Origin: Pseudomonas sp. C1C7
Lineage (GTDB): Bacteria; Pseudomonadota; Gammaproteobacteria; Pseudomonadales; Pseudomonadaceae
Direction: 5' to 3'
Assembly (NCBI RefSeq): GCF_013359595.1
Contig: NZ_JABFMP010000016.1
Location: 1-64,000, forward strand
Length of the DNA stretch: 64,000 nucleotides
Each line of letters opens with the position of its first letter. Position 1 is the stretch's first letter. Shown here one piece after another: positions 48,774 through 57,585 of this stretch. Position numbers and translations under genes: made by a program. Under the pieces are notes generated by a model. The model was not told the origin of the DNA, ran no database searches, and saw nothing but the letters and a program-made list of their open reading frames with translations.

Positions 48774-49331
48774 ATGTCCGCTGATCTCGAGCATATCCGT
48801 CAAATCATGCGAGAGGCTGACTGCCTGTACACCGAAGCTGAAGTCGAGGCGGCCATCGCCCGTGTCGGTGCACAAATCAACGACCAACTGGCGGACAGCA
48901 ACCCGGTGGTGTTCTGCGTGATGAACGGCGGCCTGATCTTCTCCGGCAAACTGCTGACCCATCTGAATTTCCCGCTGGAATCGTCCTACCTGCACGCCAC
49001 CCGCTATCGCAACGAAACCAGCGGCGGCGAGCTGTTCTGGAAAGCCAAGCCGGAAATCTCCTTCATCGACCGTGACGTGCTGATCATCGACGACATCCTC
49101 GACGAAGGTCACACCCTGGGCGCGATCATCGACTTCTGCAAACATGCCGGCGCGCGCAAAGTGCACACCGCCGTGCTGATCGACAAGGACCACGACCGCA
49201 AGGCTCGTCCGGACCTGAAGGCCGATTTCGTCGGTTTGCCATGCATCGACCGCTACATCTTCGGTTACGGCATGGACTACAAAGGCTACTGGCGCAACGC
49301 CAACGGGATTTTTGCCGTTAAAGGAATGTAA
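48774..49331 (+). CDS. hpt: Hypoxanthine(-guanine) phosphoribosyltransferase
   Basis: 185 residues from the ATG at 48774 (MSADLEHIRQIMREAD), preceded by GGAGAG. The PRPP motif VLIIDDILDEGHTLGAI and FVMNGGLIFSG-type early loop (VFCVMNGGLIFSG) are present. It salvages hypoxanthine and/or guanine to nucleotides. Followed after 3 nt by the WbuC-family gene. Confidence 0.93.
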   Translation: MSADLEHIRQIMREADCLYTEAEVEAAIARVGAQINDQLADSNPVVFCVMNGGLIFSGKLLTHLNFPLESSYLHATRYRNETSGGELFWKAKPEISFIDRDVLIIDDILDEGHTLGAIIDFCKHAGARKVHTAVLIDKDHDRKARPDLKADFVGLPCIDRYIFGYGMDYKGYWRNANGIFAVKGM

Positions 49332-49334
49332 GCA

Positions 49335-49808
49335 ATGACCGCACCGAGCTTTCTTGATCAAACGCTGTTCACCGAATTGGCCGAGAAAGCCGGGGCCAAT
49401 CCTCGTGGGCGTCAGCACCACAACTTCCACCAGATGGAAGAGGCCTGCCATCGCATGGCGGTCGGTTTGCAACCGGACACCTATATCCCGCCTCATCGTC
49501 ACCTGGGCGAAAACAAGGCTGAAACCTTGCTGGTCCTCAAGGGACGCTTGGGTCTGTTGATTTTCGACGAGACCGGCGCGGTGGTGAAAAAGCAGGTTCT
49601 GCAGGCCGGGGGCGACTGTGTCGGTGTGGATTTGCCGACGGGCGTGTTTCACGGTCTGGTGGTACTGGAGGCCGATAGCCTGATGTTCGAGTGCAAGGCC
49701 GGCCCATATCGTCCGGTGGGTGAGGGTGAACTGGCCCATTGGGCGCCGCGCGAGGGCGAGCCGGGCGTCGCCGAGTATCACGCCTGGATGCGCGCGCAGT
49801 TCGACTGA
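49335..49808 (+). CDS. WbuC-family cupin-fold metalloprotein
   Basis: 157 residues. A single cupin with metal ligands in PPHRHLGENKAETLLVLKGRLGLLIFDE and a second-strand His in LPTGVFHGLVVL. WbuC-family proteins are often found in surface polysaccharide loci; here the gene is coupled to hpt instead, so its role is unknown. No signal peptide. Confidence 0.85.
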   Translation: MTAPSFLDQTLFTELAEKAGANPRGRQHHNFHQMEEACHRMAVGLQPDTYIPPHRHLGENKAETLLVLKGRLGLLIFDETGAVVKKQVLQAGGDCVGVDLPTGVFHGLVVLEADSLMFECKAGPYRPVGEGELAHWAPREGEPGVAEYHAWMRAQFD

Positions 49809-49823
49809 CCCGCCTTTCCATCC

Positions 49824-49922
49824 TGTGGGAGCGAGCCTGCTCGCGATAAACGTCAACGATAACGCGGGCGTCCTGAATGCCCGCGTTGCGCGGATAATTT
49901 TCGCGAGCAGGCTCGCTCGCAC
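49824..49922. repeat. REP inverted pair
   Basis: TGTGGGAGCGAGCCTGCTCGCGA and the inverse TCGCGAGCAGGCTCGCTCGCACA enclose a core with its own palindrome (ACGCGGGC...GCCCGCGT). Confidence 0.92.
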
Positions 49923-49980
49923 AAGGGAATGTGTGTGCTAGCGCATGCTAAAGTGCCCGGCCCCGCCCCCGGAGCCTGTC

Positions 49981-50466
49981 ATGAGCCCTTTGATTCGCTG
50001 TTGCGCCGCTCTATTGCTCACCCTCAGCCTGCCCCTGGCCGCCGCCCCGGCGCCGATGCATGCGCAATTTTTGCCTCCGGACGACCTGACCCTGCGTGAC
50101 GCCGAGCCCGAGCAGCAACAATTGCTGCAAGTCACCGAGTATTCGGTGGTGGTCGGCAATCAGCGTCAGTCCAACCAGCAGCCGATTCCGGTCACTTCGC
50201 CGTTGCTGATCCGCCTCAAGGGCAAATCCCTGAACAAGGGCGCGACGATCAATCAGGTGCTGGTCAATTTCGATGGCGAGAGCAAAAGCCTGAAAAAGCC
50301 GGTCTACGACGAGCAGAGCAAGACCCTGACGCTGTATTACCCGCTGGCGCAGTACCGGGTGATCATGGACTTGTTGCGCAATGACACCGTGTATTGCCAG
50401 TTCCTCAGCTACGCCAATGGCCATATCTGGGCCGATCTGCACACCGGCAGCGTTCGTCCGCGTTGA
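49981..50466 (+). CDS. Small exported protein of unknown function
   Basis: 161 residues from the ATG at 49981. The signal peptide MSPLIRCCAALLLTLSLPLAAA is best placed with this start; an alternative at 49945 would add 12 Pro-rich residues in front of it. The mature protein is mostly beta-like with one cysteine (VYCQFLSY). No motif is recognised. It precedes the PA4642-like gene by 63 nt on the same strand, possibly one transcript. Confidence 0.72.
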   Translation: MSPLIRCCAALLLTLSLPLAAAPAPMHAQFLPPDDLTLRDAEPEQQQLLQVTEYSVVVGNQRQSNQQPIPVTSPLLIRLKGKSLNKGATINQVLVNFDGESKSLKKPVYDEQSKTLTLYYPLAQYRVIMDLLRNDTVYCQFLSYANGHIWADLHTGSVRPR

Positions 50467-50529
50467 GTGCCGGGCCCGCGCGGGGGTAAACTGCCCGCCC
50501 CGTGAAATGTCTGCGAGCTGGAGTCGGCA

Positions 50530-50817
50530 ATGCGTAAAGATAAGAAACAAGTGATTGGTGACGAGATCGGCGATGAGCAGATCAAGTTGTTCCTCGATTT
50601 CGAACCGGTCGACGCCACTTCGCCTTCGTTGCACAAACTGATCAAGGCCTACCGTGGCCTGCGCATCGACGATTTCGAACGTTTCCTGACCTTCTTCATC
50701 GAGGCCGGCTTTGATCTCAATGGCAAGGACGAGCAGGGGAATGACTTCGTTGCCCTGATCCAGGATCAGCGCAATGCGCCTGAATACATCGAGCTGATCC
50801 AGAAAGCTCGCGGCTGA
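50530..50817 (+). CDS. PA4642-family conserved hypothetical protein
   Basis: 95 residues, charged and soluble, with the segments IKLFLDFEPVDATSPSLHKLIKAYRGL and DFERFLTFFIEAGFDLNGKDEQGNDF. I recognise it as the small conserved protein found beside mqo in pseudomonads. Function unknown; no catalytic motif. GGAG at 50520-50523 fits as ribosome-binding site. Confidence 0.8.
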   Translation: MRKDKKQVIGDEIGDEQIKLFLDFEPVDATSPSLHKLIKAYRGLRIDDFERFLTFFIEAGFDLNGKDEQGNDFVALIQDQRNAPEYIELIQKARG

Positions 50818-50826
50818 CCCTATTTC

Positions 50827-50896
50827 CGTAGGAGCACGGCTTGCCGGCAAAGGCGTCCTTGAGATCGCCATCGCGAGCAAGCTCGGCTCCTGCAGG
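50827..50896. repeat. REP inverted pair, degenerate
   Basis: CGTAGGAGCACGGCTTGCCGGCAA ... CATCGCGAGCAAGCTCGGCTCCTGCAGG: two diverged half elements in inverted orientation. Confidence 0.7.
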
Positions 50897-50908
50897 AAAC
50901 AAGGGCAC

Positions 50909-50948
50909 AAAAAAACGCCCCGCCCTCAATGAGGACGGGGCGTTTTTT
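50909..50948. terminator. Bidirectional terminator between the PA4642-like gene and mqo
   Basis: Stem AAAAAACGCCCCGCC / GACGGGGCGTTTTTT with loop CTCAATGAG, A-run left and T-run right. Confidence 0.9.
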
Positions 50949-50960
50949 CATGGCGCCGAA

Positions 50961-52472
50961 TCAAGCGTAGCTTTCGGTCTCGCTGCTGGCTTCAACCAGC
51001 TCCAGGGCGACGTTGTTCTGCGTGTTGATCTTGCGATACAGCGCAGCGTCGGTTTCCAGGACTTTTTCGCGAGCCGGGAAGATTTCCGCCAGTTTGGCAG
51101 CCCATTCGCCGGAGGCTTTGCTCGGGAAGCATTTTTCGATCAGTTCCAGCATGATCGAAACGGTCACCGAGGCGCCTGGGGAAGCGCCGAGCAGTGCTGC
51201 AAGGGATCCGTCCTTGGCTGCAACCAGTTCGGTACCGAATTGCAGGATGCCGCCTTTTTTCGGGTCTTTCTTGATGATCTGTACCCGTTGGCCGGCCACT
51301 TCCAGGCGCCAGTCTTCGGCTTTCGCCTCCGGGTAGAAACGGCGCAGGGAATCCAGGCGCTGTTCCATCGATTGCATCACTTCGCTGACCAGGTACTTGG
51401 TCAGGTCCATGTTGTTTTTCGCCACCGCCAGCATCGGGCCGATGTTGCCGGCGCGAACCGACATCGGCAGGTCCATGAAGGAGCCGTGCTTGAGGAACTT
51501 GGTGGTGAAACCGGCATACGGTCCGAACAGCAGGGATTTCTTGCCGTCGACCACGCGGGTGTCCAGGTGCGGCACGGACATCGGTGGCGAACCCACGGCG
51601 GCCTGGCTGTAGACCTTGGCCTGGTGGTGCTTGACCACTTCCGGGTTGTCGCAACGCAGCCACTGGCCGCTGATCGGGAAGCCGCCGAAACCTTTGCTCT
51701 CTTCGATGCCCGAAGCCTGCAGCAGCGGCAATGCCGCGCCACCCGCGCCGAGGAACACGAACCTGGCATCGACTTCACGGCTGTTGCCGCTGTTGACGTC
51801 CTTGATGCTGACGGTCCAGCCGCCGGCCTTGTTGCGTTTCAGACCGGTCACGCGCTTGCAGTACTTGACCTGGGCATCGGGTGCGCTGGTCAGGTGCTTG
51901 AGCAACTGGTTGGTCAGGGCGCCGAAGTTGACGTCGGTACCATTGATCACGCGGGTGGCGGCGAGGACTTCGTCCTTGTCGCGTCCAGGCATCATCAGCG
52001 GCATCCATTCGGCCATGATGGCCTTGTCTTCGGTGTATTCCATGTCGTTGAAAGCGTGGTGCTTGCTCAGCACGTTGAAGCGTTCCTTGAGGAACGACAC
52101 GCCTTTGTCGCCCTGAACGAAGCTCAGGTGCGGCACCGGACTGATGAAGGATTTGCACGAACCGAAGGTGCCTTTTTTGGTCAGGTAGGACCAGAACTGC
52201 TTCGACACCTCGAACTGGGTGTTGATGTGCACGGCTTTCTTGATGTCGACTTTGCCGTCGGCAGACTGCGGCGTGTAGTTCAGCTCGCACAGGCCGGCGT
52301 GACCGGTGCCGGCGTTGTTCCACGGGTTGGAACTCTCCGCGGCACCGGAATCCATCAGCTCGACGACTTCCAGCTTGATCGCGGGGTCGAGCTCTTTGAG
52401 CAGCACTGCAAGGGTGGCACTCATGATGCCGGCCCCAACCAGTACTACGTCGACTGCTTCGTTATGCGCCAT
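50961..52472 (-). CDS. mqo: Malate:quinone oxidoreductase
   Basis: 503 residues. N-terminal FAD motif [43 protein letters not shown] and the C-terminal [22 protein letters not shown] segment ([15 protein letters not shown]) identify Mqo. This membrane-associated enzyme oxidises malate to oxaloacetate and passes electrons to quinone, replacing or backing up NAD-dependent malate dehydrogenase in pseudomonads. Ends at a shared terminator; the upstream region is long and empty. Confidence 0.96.
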   Translation of the reverse strand: MAHNEAVDVVLVGAGIMSATLAVLLKELDPAIKLEVVELMDSGAAESSNPWNNAGTGHAGLCELNYTPQSADGKVDIKKAVHINTQFEVSKQFWSYLTKKGTFGSCKSFISPVPHLSFVQGDKGVSFLKERFNVLSKHHAFNDMEYTEDKAIMAEWMPLMMPGRDKDEVLAATRVINGTDVNFGALTNQLLKHLTSAPDAQVKYCKRVTGLKRNKAGGWTVSIKDVNSGNSREVDARFVFLGAGGAALPLLQASGIEESKGFGGFPISGQWLRCDNPEVVKHHQAKVYSQAAVGSPPMSVPHLDTRVVDGKKSLLFGPYAGFTTKFLKHGSFMDLPMSVRAGNIGPMLAVAKNNMDLTKYLVSEVMQSMEQRLDSLRRFYPEAKAEDWRLEVAGQRVQIIKKDPKKGGILQFGTELVAAKDGSLAALLGASPGASVTVSIMLELIEKCFPSKASGEWAAKLAEIFPAREKVLETDAALYRKINTQNNVALELVEASSETESYA

Positions 52473-53214
52473 TTAACGCGTCTCCAAAATCTGCAGCACC
52501 AAATTGACGGCATGGCTGCCAGGCGTTCCGGGGCGAGTCAGTGATGCCCCTCGAACTCATGGCAGGATCGCCATGTCCGAATCTTCGCAATTTTTTGCAA
52601 CTTCGACGGACGCTGCCTGCCGGGTCTAATCAGAGTTCACATGAACTCATTTCGACGGGCGACTGGCAATTCGACTTATGGTCGATACATCCGTTCGTGC
52701 AACCAAATCCGTAGCGGACAGGCTTCAGGCTCCGGTATTCGTGAGGTACTCGGTCCTGTGTCGTCGGGCTGATGTAGACGCTAATGGTGCATATCCAGAC
52801 GCAAAACTATTCATTTGCTCGCCACACTCTTGTGAAGTTGTGAAAACCCGTTTTTTTCACGCTCTTTTGAAGACGTGAACCTCAAAAAAGGGCTGTCCCA
52901 GCCTGGCACCGTGCCCGCGGGGTTGGCCGCCAGGGAATGCATGACGGGCAAATCGGGCAAACAGCTCAGTGACCGAGCGTAATGACAGCTCTGCAGATTC
53001 GCGAAAAGTGGAGGTTTTGCCAGAGGAACAGCAAGCGCGCCAGCTTCACTCGATCTGTGTGGGCGGCTCTCTGTGGGGCGGTGCGGGTGGCCAATACCGG
53101 GGCATTGACGGTGTTGCGAGGCCCGATCAGGAGACGTCCTTATAATCGGGGGGAGATTGTATCTAAGAAATGCAGGGAAATGGGCGTGTTGAATGACTTT
53201 TATTAGGCATCCGG
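52473..53214. other. 742-nt intergenic region upstream of mqo, no confident gene
   Basis: Short open frames exist on both strands (for example 52678-52878 plus and 52982-53206 plus), but none has a ribosome-binding site with protein-like composition that I trust. The stretch around 52640-52880 is noticeably more A/T-rich than its neighbours. It must contain the mqo promoter. No REP element. Confidence 0.6.
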
Positions 53215-53448
53215 TCAGGTGGTCAACAGTTGTCGTACCCGTGGGCGGTGCTGTTTCTGCTCGACACGGGCGCTGGCAGGCAGGGGTTTGTGCAGCCAAT
53301 TGAGGCGTACTTCCTCGATTTCCACCCATCCGTCGCCCATGGGCTGCAGGCTGCACTGCTTGAATGCCTGGCAATGACCGTTGCGATCGAGCAGGGCGAA
53401 GCAGCGATGAAGTGGGCGTGGTGCGAACAAAGAGATCAGGTAGCGCAT
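53215..53448 (-). CDS. Small conserved hypothetical protein
   Basis: 77 residues: MRYLISLFAPRPLHRCFALLD and WVEIEEVRLNWLHKPLPAS show a protein-like pattern with a hydrophobic N-terminal strand, aromatic residues and a basic tail. AAGG lies 10 nt before the ATG. No domain recognised. It is a lone small gene opposite the YajG lipoprotein gene. Confidence 0.6.
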   Translation of the reverse strand: MRYLISLFAPRPLHRCFALLDRNGHCQAFKQCSLQPMGDGWVEIEEVRLNWLHKPLPASARVEQKQHRPRVRQLLTT

Positions 53449-53646
53449 GGACAGATACCTTGGAGGGGGCTGTTGTGAAGGTTGTCAAAAAAGCGTGACG
53501 TGAAAGTGTACGGAGGGTGAAATCTGTGTGACAGGCTCGAAGTCTGAATATCGTGTCAGACTAATCCTTGATTGTTGCGCTGGTTCGCTGCAATCGGGCA
53601 CCGCTATACTGCCGGCCTGTTTGTGCCTGATTATGGAGAGAAGAGC

Positions 53647-54231
53647 ATGTTGCAACGCCTGTTGTTCGGTTTGATCACTGTGACCAGCCTGGCGCTGGTC
53701 GGCTGCGCCCACAGCCCGCAACAACTGAGCCCGGAACCGAAGCTGACGGCGCAACTTGCCCCGGTAGGTCATGGTCAGCCGGTGGTGGTGCGTGTGGTCG
53801 ACGGTCGTCCGTCGCCAACCCTGGGCACCCGTGGCGGCCTGTACCCTGAGACCAGCGCGATCACCGTGCAGGGTCAGCAGATCCTGCCAAAACTGCAGGC
53901 TCAGGCTGAAGCCGCCGTCCGCCTGCTGGGCTTCACCCCGACCGCCAATGCGATGAACGCCCCGCAACTGACCGTGACCCTGGCCGAGCTGAAGTATCAG
54001 TCGCCCAAGGAAGGCATGTACGTGACCGAGGCAACCATCGGCGCGACCTTCCGCTCCGACGTGCAGAACGCCAATCGTCGCTACAGCGGCCGTTATGGCG
54101 CCTCCCTGGACCAGCGTTTCGGCATGGCGCCGAACCAGGAAACCAACACCAAGCTGGTCAGCGATGTGTTGAGCGATGCGCTGACTCGATTGTTCAAGGA
54201 TCCGACTGTGGGTCAGATTCTCGGCGAGTAA
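53647..54231 (+). CDS. YajG-family lipoprotein
   Basis: 194 residues from the ATG at 53647 (the frame is open from 53572, but the lipoprotein signal and a GGAGAG sequence point to 53647). Lipobox LVGC with Cys19. The mature part has the YajG pattern VVVRVVDGRP and late DVLSDALTRLF. An outer-membrane-type lipoprotein of unknown function. Terminator follows. Confidence 0.87.
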   Translation: MLQRLLFGLITVTSLALVGCAHSPQQLSPEPKLTAQLAPVGHGQPVVVRVVDGRPSPTLGTRGGLYPETSAITVQGQQILPKLQAQAEAAVRLLGFTPTANAMNAPQLTVTLAELKYQSPKEGMYVTEATIGATFRSDVQNANRRYSGRYGASLDQRFGMAPNQETNTKLVSDVLSDALTRLFKDPTVGQILGE

Positions 54232-54248
54232 GCGTCTGCCGGATGTAC

Positions 54249-54283
54249 AAAAGCCCGGTGCCAGCGATGGCATCGGGCTTTTT
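54249..54283 (+). terminator. Terminator of the YajG lipoprotein gene
   Basis: Stem AAAGCCCGGTGCC / GGCATCGGGCTTT with loop AGCGAT and trailing T's. Confidence 0.88.
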
Positions 54284-54430
54284 CGTGCCTGATCACTCTC
54301 CCCCTACAGGATTGCAGGCAGCCTTTGGTTAATTGTCGGAAAGAGAGGGCAGTCAGGCAGGCTTTCGGTAGAATCCCTCGCCGCGGTCGTCGCTCGGCGT
54401 CCGTCCTGACTGTTTTGCCTGAGGCTTGTG

Positions 54431-54709
54431 ATGTCGCTGCACTTGATGACGCTGTTTACCGCCCATCCCGCCAAATTAATCAATCTGCTGGCCTTGCTCC
54501 TCGCCTTCCCGGGTAGCTGGCTGCTGCACGCCACCCGCCGCCGCGAGCAGCGCGCGATGGCCAATCTGCAGGCTCAGCGCCAGAACAGTGCCGGCGAAGA
54601 GCCCACGCTGGATTGGGCGACCCTGCGCATGAACCGCTTTTTCTATCGCTTCGGCTTTGCCTGCATGGGATTGGCGTTGCTGGTTTCTTGGATCAGTACC
54701 CAGATCTAA
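54431..54709 (+). CDS. Small two-helix membrane protein
   Basis: 92 residues from the ATG at 54431 (a GTG one codon earlier is also possible). Hydrophobic helices at about 15-32 (LINLLALLLAFPGSWLL) and 72-90 (FGFACMGLALLVSWIS) flank a basic cytoplasmic-type segment with RRREQR. Function unknown. Followed by a REP pair. Confidence 0.68.
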   Translation: MSLHLMTLFTAHPAKLINLLALLLAFPGSWLLHATRRREQRAMANLQAQRQNSAGEEPTLDWATLRMNRFFYRFGFACMGLALLVSWISTQI

Positions 54710-54712
54710 AGC

Positions 54713-54783
54713 AAAAGATCGCAGCCTTCGGCAGCGCCTGCACGGCTTCATGCAGGAGCTGCCGAAGGCTGCGATCTTTTGAT
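54713..54783. repeat. REP inverted pair
   Basis: AAAAGATCGCAGCCTTCGGCAGC and its inverse GCTGCCGAAGGCTGCGATCTTTT with a palindromic centre; same class as at 10.1 and 43.3 kb. Confidence 0.93.
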
Positions 54784-54795
54784 CTTGAAAAAAGC

Positions 54796-55959
54796 TTACA
54801 GCGGCAACCCGGCCTTGACCCGATACTGATTACGCACCGGCGTCGCATATTGCAGCACCAGGTACGGACGATGCTCCTCAGGGCAGGCATCCAGACGTTG
54901 CTGCCATTGCTCCTGAGCCTTGGCCAATTCGTCCGCCGCGAACATCTGGGCAGCTTTTGGCACCTGCAACTGCGGATCGGCGTCTTTCCACTGTGCATAC
55001 GCCAGGTAATGCACGGGGAACAGGCGGTAACCGCCCAGAATCTGCTTGTCCATCTCGACCGCCAATTGCTTGGTGTCCTCGAACAGCTCGGTGATCGGCG
55101 CGGCAAAGTTCACGTGCACCCGGCCCTTGTAGCCGGTGATGCCCTTGGCAATGCTCACGTCATCCTCGCCCGGCGCCTTGGTGTAGCTGCCGGTGGTGGC
55201 GCGGATGTACAGCTCGCGGGCCTTGGCCTGGTCGCACGGGTCGTACTCATAGCTGATCGACACCGGCGTCAGGTTCAGCGAACGAATGACCTCGCCGAAC
55301 GGCTCGTCCTTGCGGCTCATGTGGAACATCTTCAGGATCGCCGACTCGGTACGGTCGTCGCCGTCCTTGGCCCGGCCTTCGGCTTGGGCGATCCAGATCG
55401 ACGCGCAATCGTTGCGGATCGAATGGTTGATGTACGCGGACAGCAATTGGTACGCCGCCATTTTCTCGCGACGGCCGGTGATCGAGCGGTGCACGATGAA
55501 GCTCTTGTTCAGGCGCATCAGGTCGCTGACGAAAGGCTTCTGCAGCAGGTTGTCGCCGATGGCGATACGCGGCGTCGGCAGGCCGGCGTGGTACACGGCG
55601 TAGTTGACGAAGGCCGGGTCCATGACGATATCGCGGTGGTTGGCGATGAACAGGTAGGCGCTGCCGGACTTGAACTGCTCGACACCGGTGTAGGTCACGC
55701 CATCGGTGGCGCGTTCGATGGTGTGGTCGACGTAGTGCTCGACTTTGTCCTGCAGGGTGGCCACCGACGTGACGCCGGCGAACTCACGGCGCAGACGATG
55801 AGCTATAAGAGGTTTGAGCGCCCAGCCCAAAGCGCCGGCAAAACGCGGAAAGCGGAAGTGGGTGAGGATATCTAGAAACGCCTTGTCGCCGAGCAGTCGT
55901 GCCAGCACTGCCGGGACTTCACTGTCGTCATAAGGTCGGATGGCATCGAATTCGCCCAT
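54796..55959 (-). CDS. PlsC-family 1-acyl-sn-glycerol-3-phosphate acyltransferase-like protein
   Basis: 387 residues from the second of two adjacent ATGs (55959; AAGAGAG is too close to the first at 55962). The acyltransferase motif N-H-R-D-I-V-M-D (NHx4D type) is at about 107-114, followed by an E-G-R-A-K-D motif in place of E-G-T-R. Longer than typical PlsC (about 250), with an extra C-terminal part of about 130 residues. Probably phospholipid synthesis or remodelling at the membrane; the acceptor is uncertain. Confidence 0.82.
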   Translation of the reverse strand: MGEFDAIRPYDDSEVPAVLARLLGDKAFLDILTHFRFPRFAGALGWALKPLIAHRLRREFAGVTSVATLQDKVEHYVDHTIERATDGVTYTGVEQFKSGSAYLFIANHRDIVMDPAFVNYAVYHAGLPTPRIAIGDNLLQKPFVSDLMRLNKSFIVHRSITGRREKMAAYQLLSAYINHSIRNDCASIWIAQAEGRAKDGDDRTESAILKMFHMSRKDEPFGEVIRSLNLTPVSISYEYDPCDQAKARELYIRATTGSYTKAPGEDDVSIAKGITGYKGRVHVNFAAPITELFEDTKQLAVEMDKQILGGYRLFPVHYLAYAQWKDADPQLQVPKAAQMFAADELAKAQEQWQQRLDACPEEHRPYLVLQYATPVRNQYRVKAGLPL

Positions 55960-56101
55960 CATGCTCTCTTGTTAGAAACGGCTAGGGTAAGTAAAGGTTC
56001 TGATCGAAAACCGGCAGGGCACGGTCTGAAAAAGTAGTCAGACACGAATAGCCCTGCAAATAGACCGGCGATTATACGCACAAGTCACTCGGGAGACCGC
56101 G

Positions 56102-56284
56102 ATGCTGGAAAGCGCAGTTTATGAATGTCCGTATTGTGGCGAGGAAGTCGAAACCACCATCGACCTGTCCGCAGGCGATCAGACCTATATTGAAGACTGT
56201 CAGGTGTGTTGTCGGCCGATAACCTTTGTCCTGCAGGTTCACGGCGAGGAATGGCACCTGGAAGTGTTCAGCGAGAACGATTGA
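56102..56284 (+). CDS. CPXCG-motif cysteine-rich protein
   Basis: 60 residues: ECPYCGEEVETTIDLSAG and DCQVCCRPI give two zinc-knuckle cysteine pairs. A small zinc-ribbon protein family of unknown function. The ATG lies just 8 nt before the next gene's leader, with no terminator between, so it is probably co-transcribed with the DUF2007 gene. Confidence 0.85.
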   Translation: MLESAVYECPYCGEEVETTIDLSAGDQTYIEDCQVCCRPITFVLQVHGEEWHLEVFSEND

Positions 56285-56292
56285 AGGCCTAT

Positions 56293-56553
56293 ATGCAGCG
56301 AATCTACGAACCGGAAAACCTGATGGAGGGCGAGTTGCTGCAAGGCATGCTCGCCAGCGAGGGCATCGAGGCGCATCTGGTGGGGCGCGACCTGGTCGGT
56401 GCCAGCGGCGAATTGCCGATTTTCGGGCTGCTGGGCCTGGCGGTGGAAAACGACCAGGCTGCCTACGCCCGCGAGCTGATCAGCGCGTACAATGCCGCGC
56501 TGCCGCTTGCGGGGGATGAACCCGAGAGCTTTCCGGGCACGCTGGTCTGTTAG
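56293..56553 (+). CDS. DUF2007 putative signal-transducing protein
   Basis: 86 residues from the ATG at 56293. MQRIYEPENLMEGELLQGMLASEGIEAHLVG and the G-L-A-V-E-N-D-Q-A-A-Y-A-R motif fit the DUF2007 family, a PII-like small fold. No known ligand. It starts 8 nt after the CPXCG gene stop. Confidence 0.82.
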   Translation: MQRIYEPENLMEGELLQGMLASEGIEAHLVGRDLVGASGELPIFGLLGLAVENDQAAYARELISAYNAALPLAGDEPESFPGTLVC

Positions 56554-56589
56554 GCTGGCCGTTCGTTTGATCAAGAGTCGTGCTGCGCC

Positions 56590-57213
56590 ATGTGTGGACG
56601 TTATGCCCTGTTTCGCTGGAATCCCGCTTTTGCCGCCCTGCCTGGCTTTCCCGCCGATCAGCAGGCCCAGTGGAACATTTCCCCCAATGATTCGGTGTTG
56701 ATCCTGCGTGCCGGCGAAGACGGCCAGCGCAATCTGGCCCGTGCGCGCTGGGGGCTGACGCCGCCGTGGCTGACCGATATGTCCCGCACCCCGGCCCACG
56801 CCCGGGCCGAAACCGTGGCCGAGCAGCCGATGTTCCGCGAAGCCCTGCGCCTGCGCCGTTGCCTGCTGCCGGCCAACGGTTTCTACGAATGGCGCGGCGG
56901 CACGCGCAAGCGCCCGTACTGGCTGACGCCGGGGGAGGGCTCGTCACTGTTTTTCGCGGCGATCTGGGAGGCGTATCCGGTGCAGGAGCAGGTGTGGCTG
57001 AGCACGGCGGTCATCACCCAGCCGGCGGCCAGTCAGCGGCGACCGTTGATTCTGGATGCGGCCGGGCAGGAAGCCTGGCTCAACCACGAAACCCCATTGC
57101 ACACCCTGCAAGCCTTGCTGGCCAGCGAACCGGCTGCATTGCGCGAGCGGGTTTTGGCGAACATGGTCAATGATCCGAAGCTCAACGGGCCGGAGTGCCT
57201 GACGCCGGGCTGA
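56590..57213 (+). CDS. SRAP/YedK-family protein with altered active site
   Basis: 207 residues. Begins M-C-G-R-Y with the catalytic Cys2; A-R-A-E-T and the catalytic Glu in FYEW are present. However, the Asn of INAR-x-E-T is His here (AHARAET), and the catalytic His of the IHDRRP-type motif is missing (AASQRRPLIL). In HMCES/YedK these residues form and stabilise the thiazolidine DNA-protein crosslink at abasic sites, so this paralogue is probably changed in activity. Small gene, 36 nt after the DUF2007 gene. Confidence 0.82.
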   Translation: MCGRYALFRWNPAFAALPGFPADQQAQWNISPNDSVLILRAGEDGQRNLARARWGLTPPWLTDMSRTPAHARAETVAEQPMFREALRLRRCLLPANGFYEWRGGTRKRPYWLTPGEGSSLFFAAIWEAYPVQEQVWLSTAVITQPAASQRRPLILDAAGQEAWLNHETPLHTLQALLASEPAALRERVLANMVNDPKLNGPECLTPG

Positions 57214-57240
57214 AAGCATCGCGAGCAGGGTTCTGCGCCG

Positions 57241-57506
57241 ATCACAGAATCGGCCAACGCCAGCGGACACTGTGGGAGCGGGCTTGCCCGCGAAGGCGTC
57301 AGGGCAATCGACATCGATGCCGGATGTGCCGGCCTCTTCGCGGGCGAGCCCGCTCCCACAGGGTTTTGTGTCGATCACAGAATCAGCCAATACCACCGGC
57401 CACTGTGGGAGCGGGCTTGCCCGCGAAGGCGTCAGGGCAGTTGACATCGATGTCGGATATGCCGGCCTCTTCGCGGGCAAGCCCGCTCCCACAGGTTTTG
57501 TGTCGT
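57241..57506. repeat. Tandem duplication of a REP-bearing unit (133 bp x 2)
   Basis: Two direct copies, 57241-57373 and 57374-57506, each starting ATCACAGAATC and each holding an inverted REP pair (GTGGGAGCGGGCTTGCCCGCGAAG and its inverse). Further single half elements lie at 57219-57230 and 57535-57562. The rest of the 57214-57585 gap shows no gene. Confidence 0.92.
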
Positions 57507-57585
57507 ACCCGGATCCTCCAAACAACACAAAAAACTGTGGGATCGAGCCTGCTCGCGATGAGGTCCGCAGGACCTTCCTTGATGG

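Noticed and set aside
50841..52544. 567-codon plus-strand frame opposite mqo
   Set aside because: It crosses the terminator at 50909-50948 and mirrors mqo.
52811..53488. 225-codon minus-strand frame upstream of mqo
   Set aside because: Low-complexity Pro/Arg/Ser/Thr-rich translation, overlaps the better small gene at 53215-53448, no start signal.
57222..57565. CRISPR array suggested by regularly spaced repeats
   Set aside because: The repeats are inverted REP pairs in a tandem duplication; spacers are not unique and no cas genes are present.
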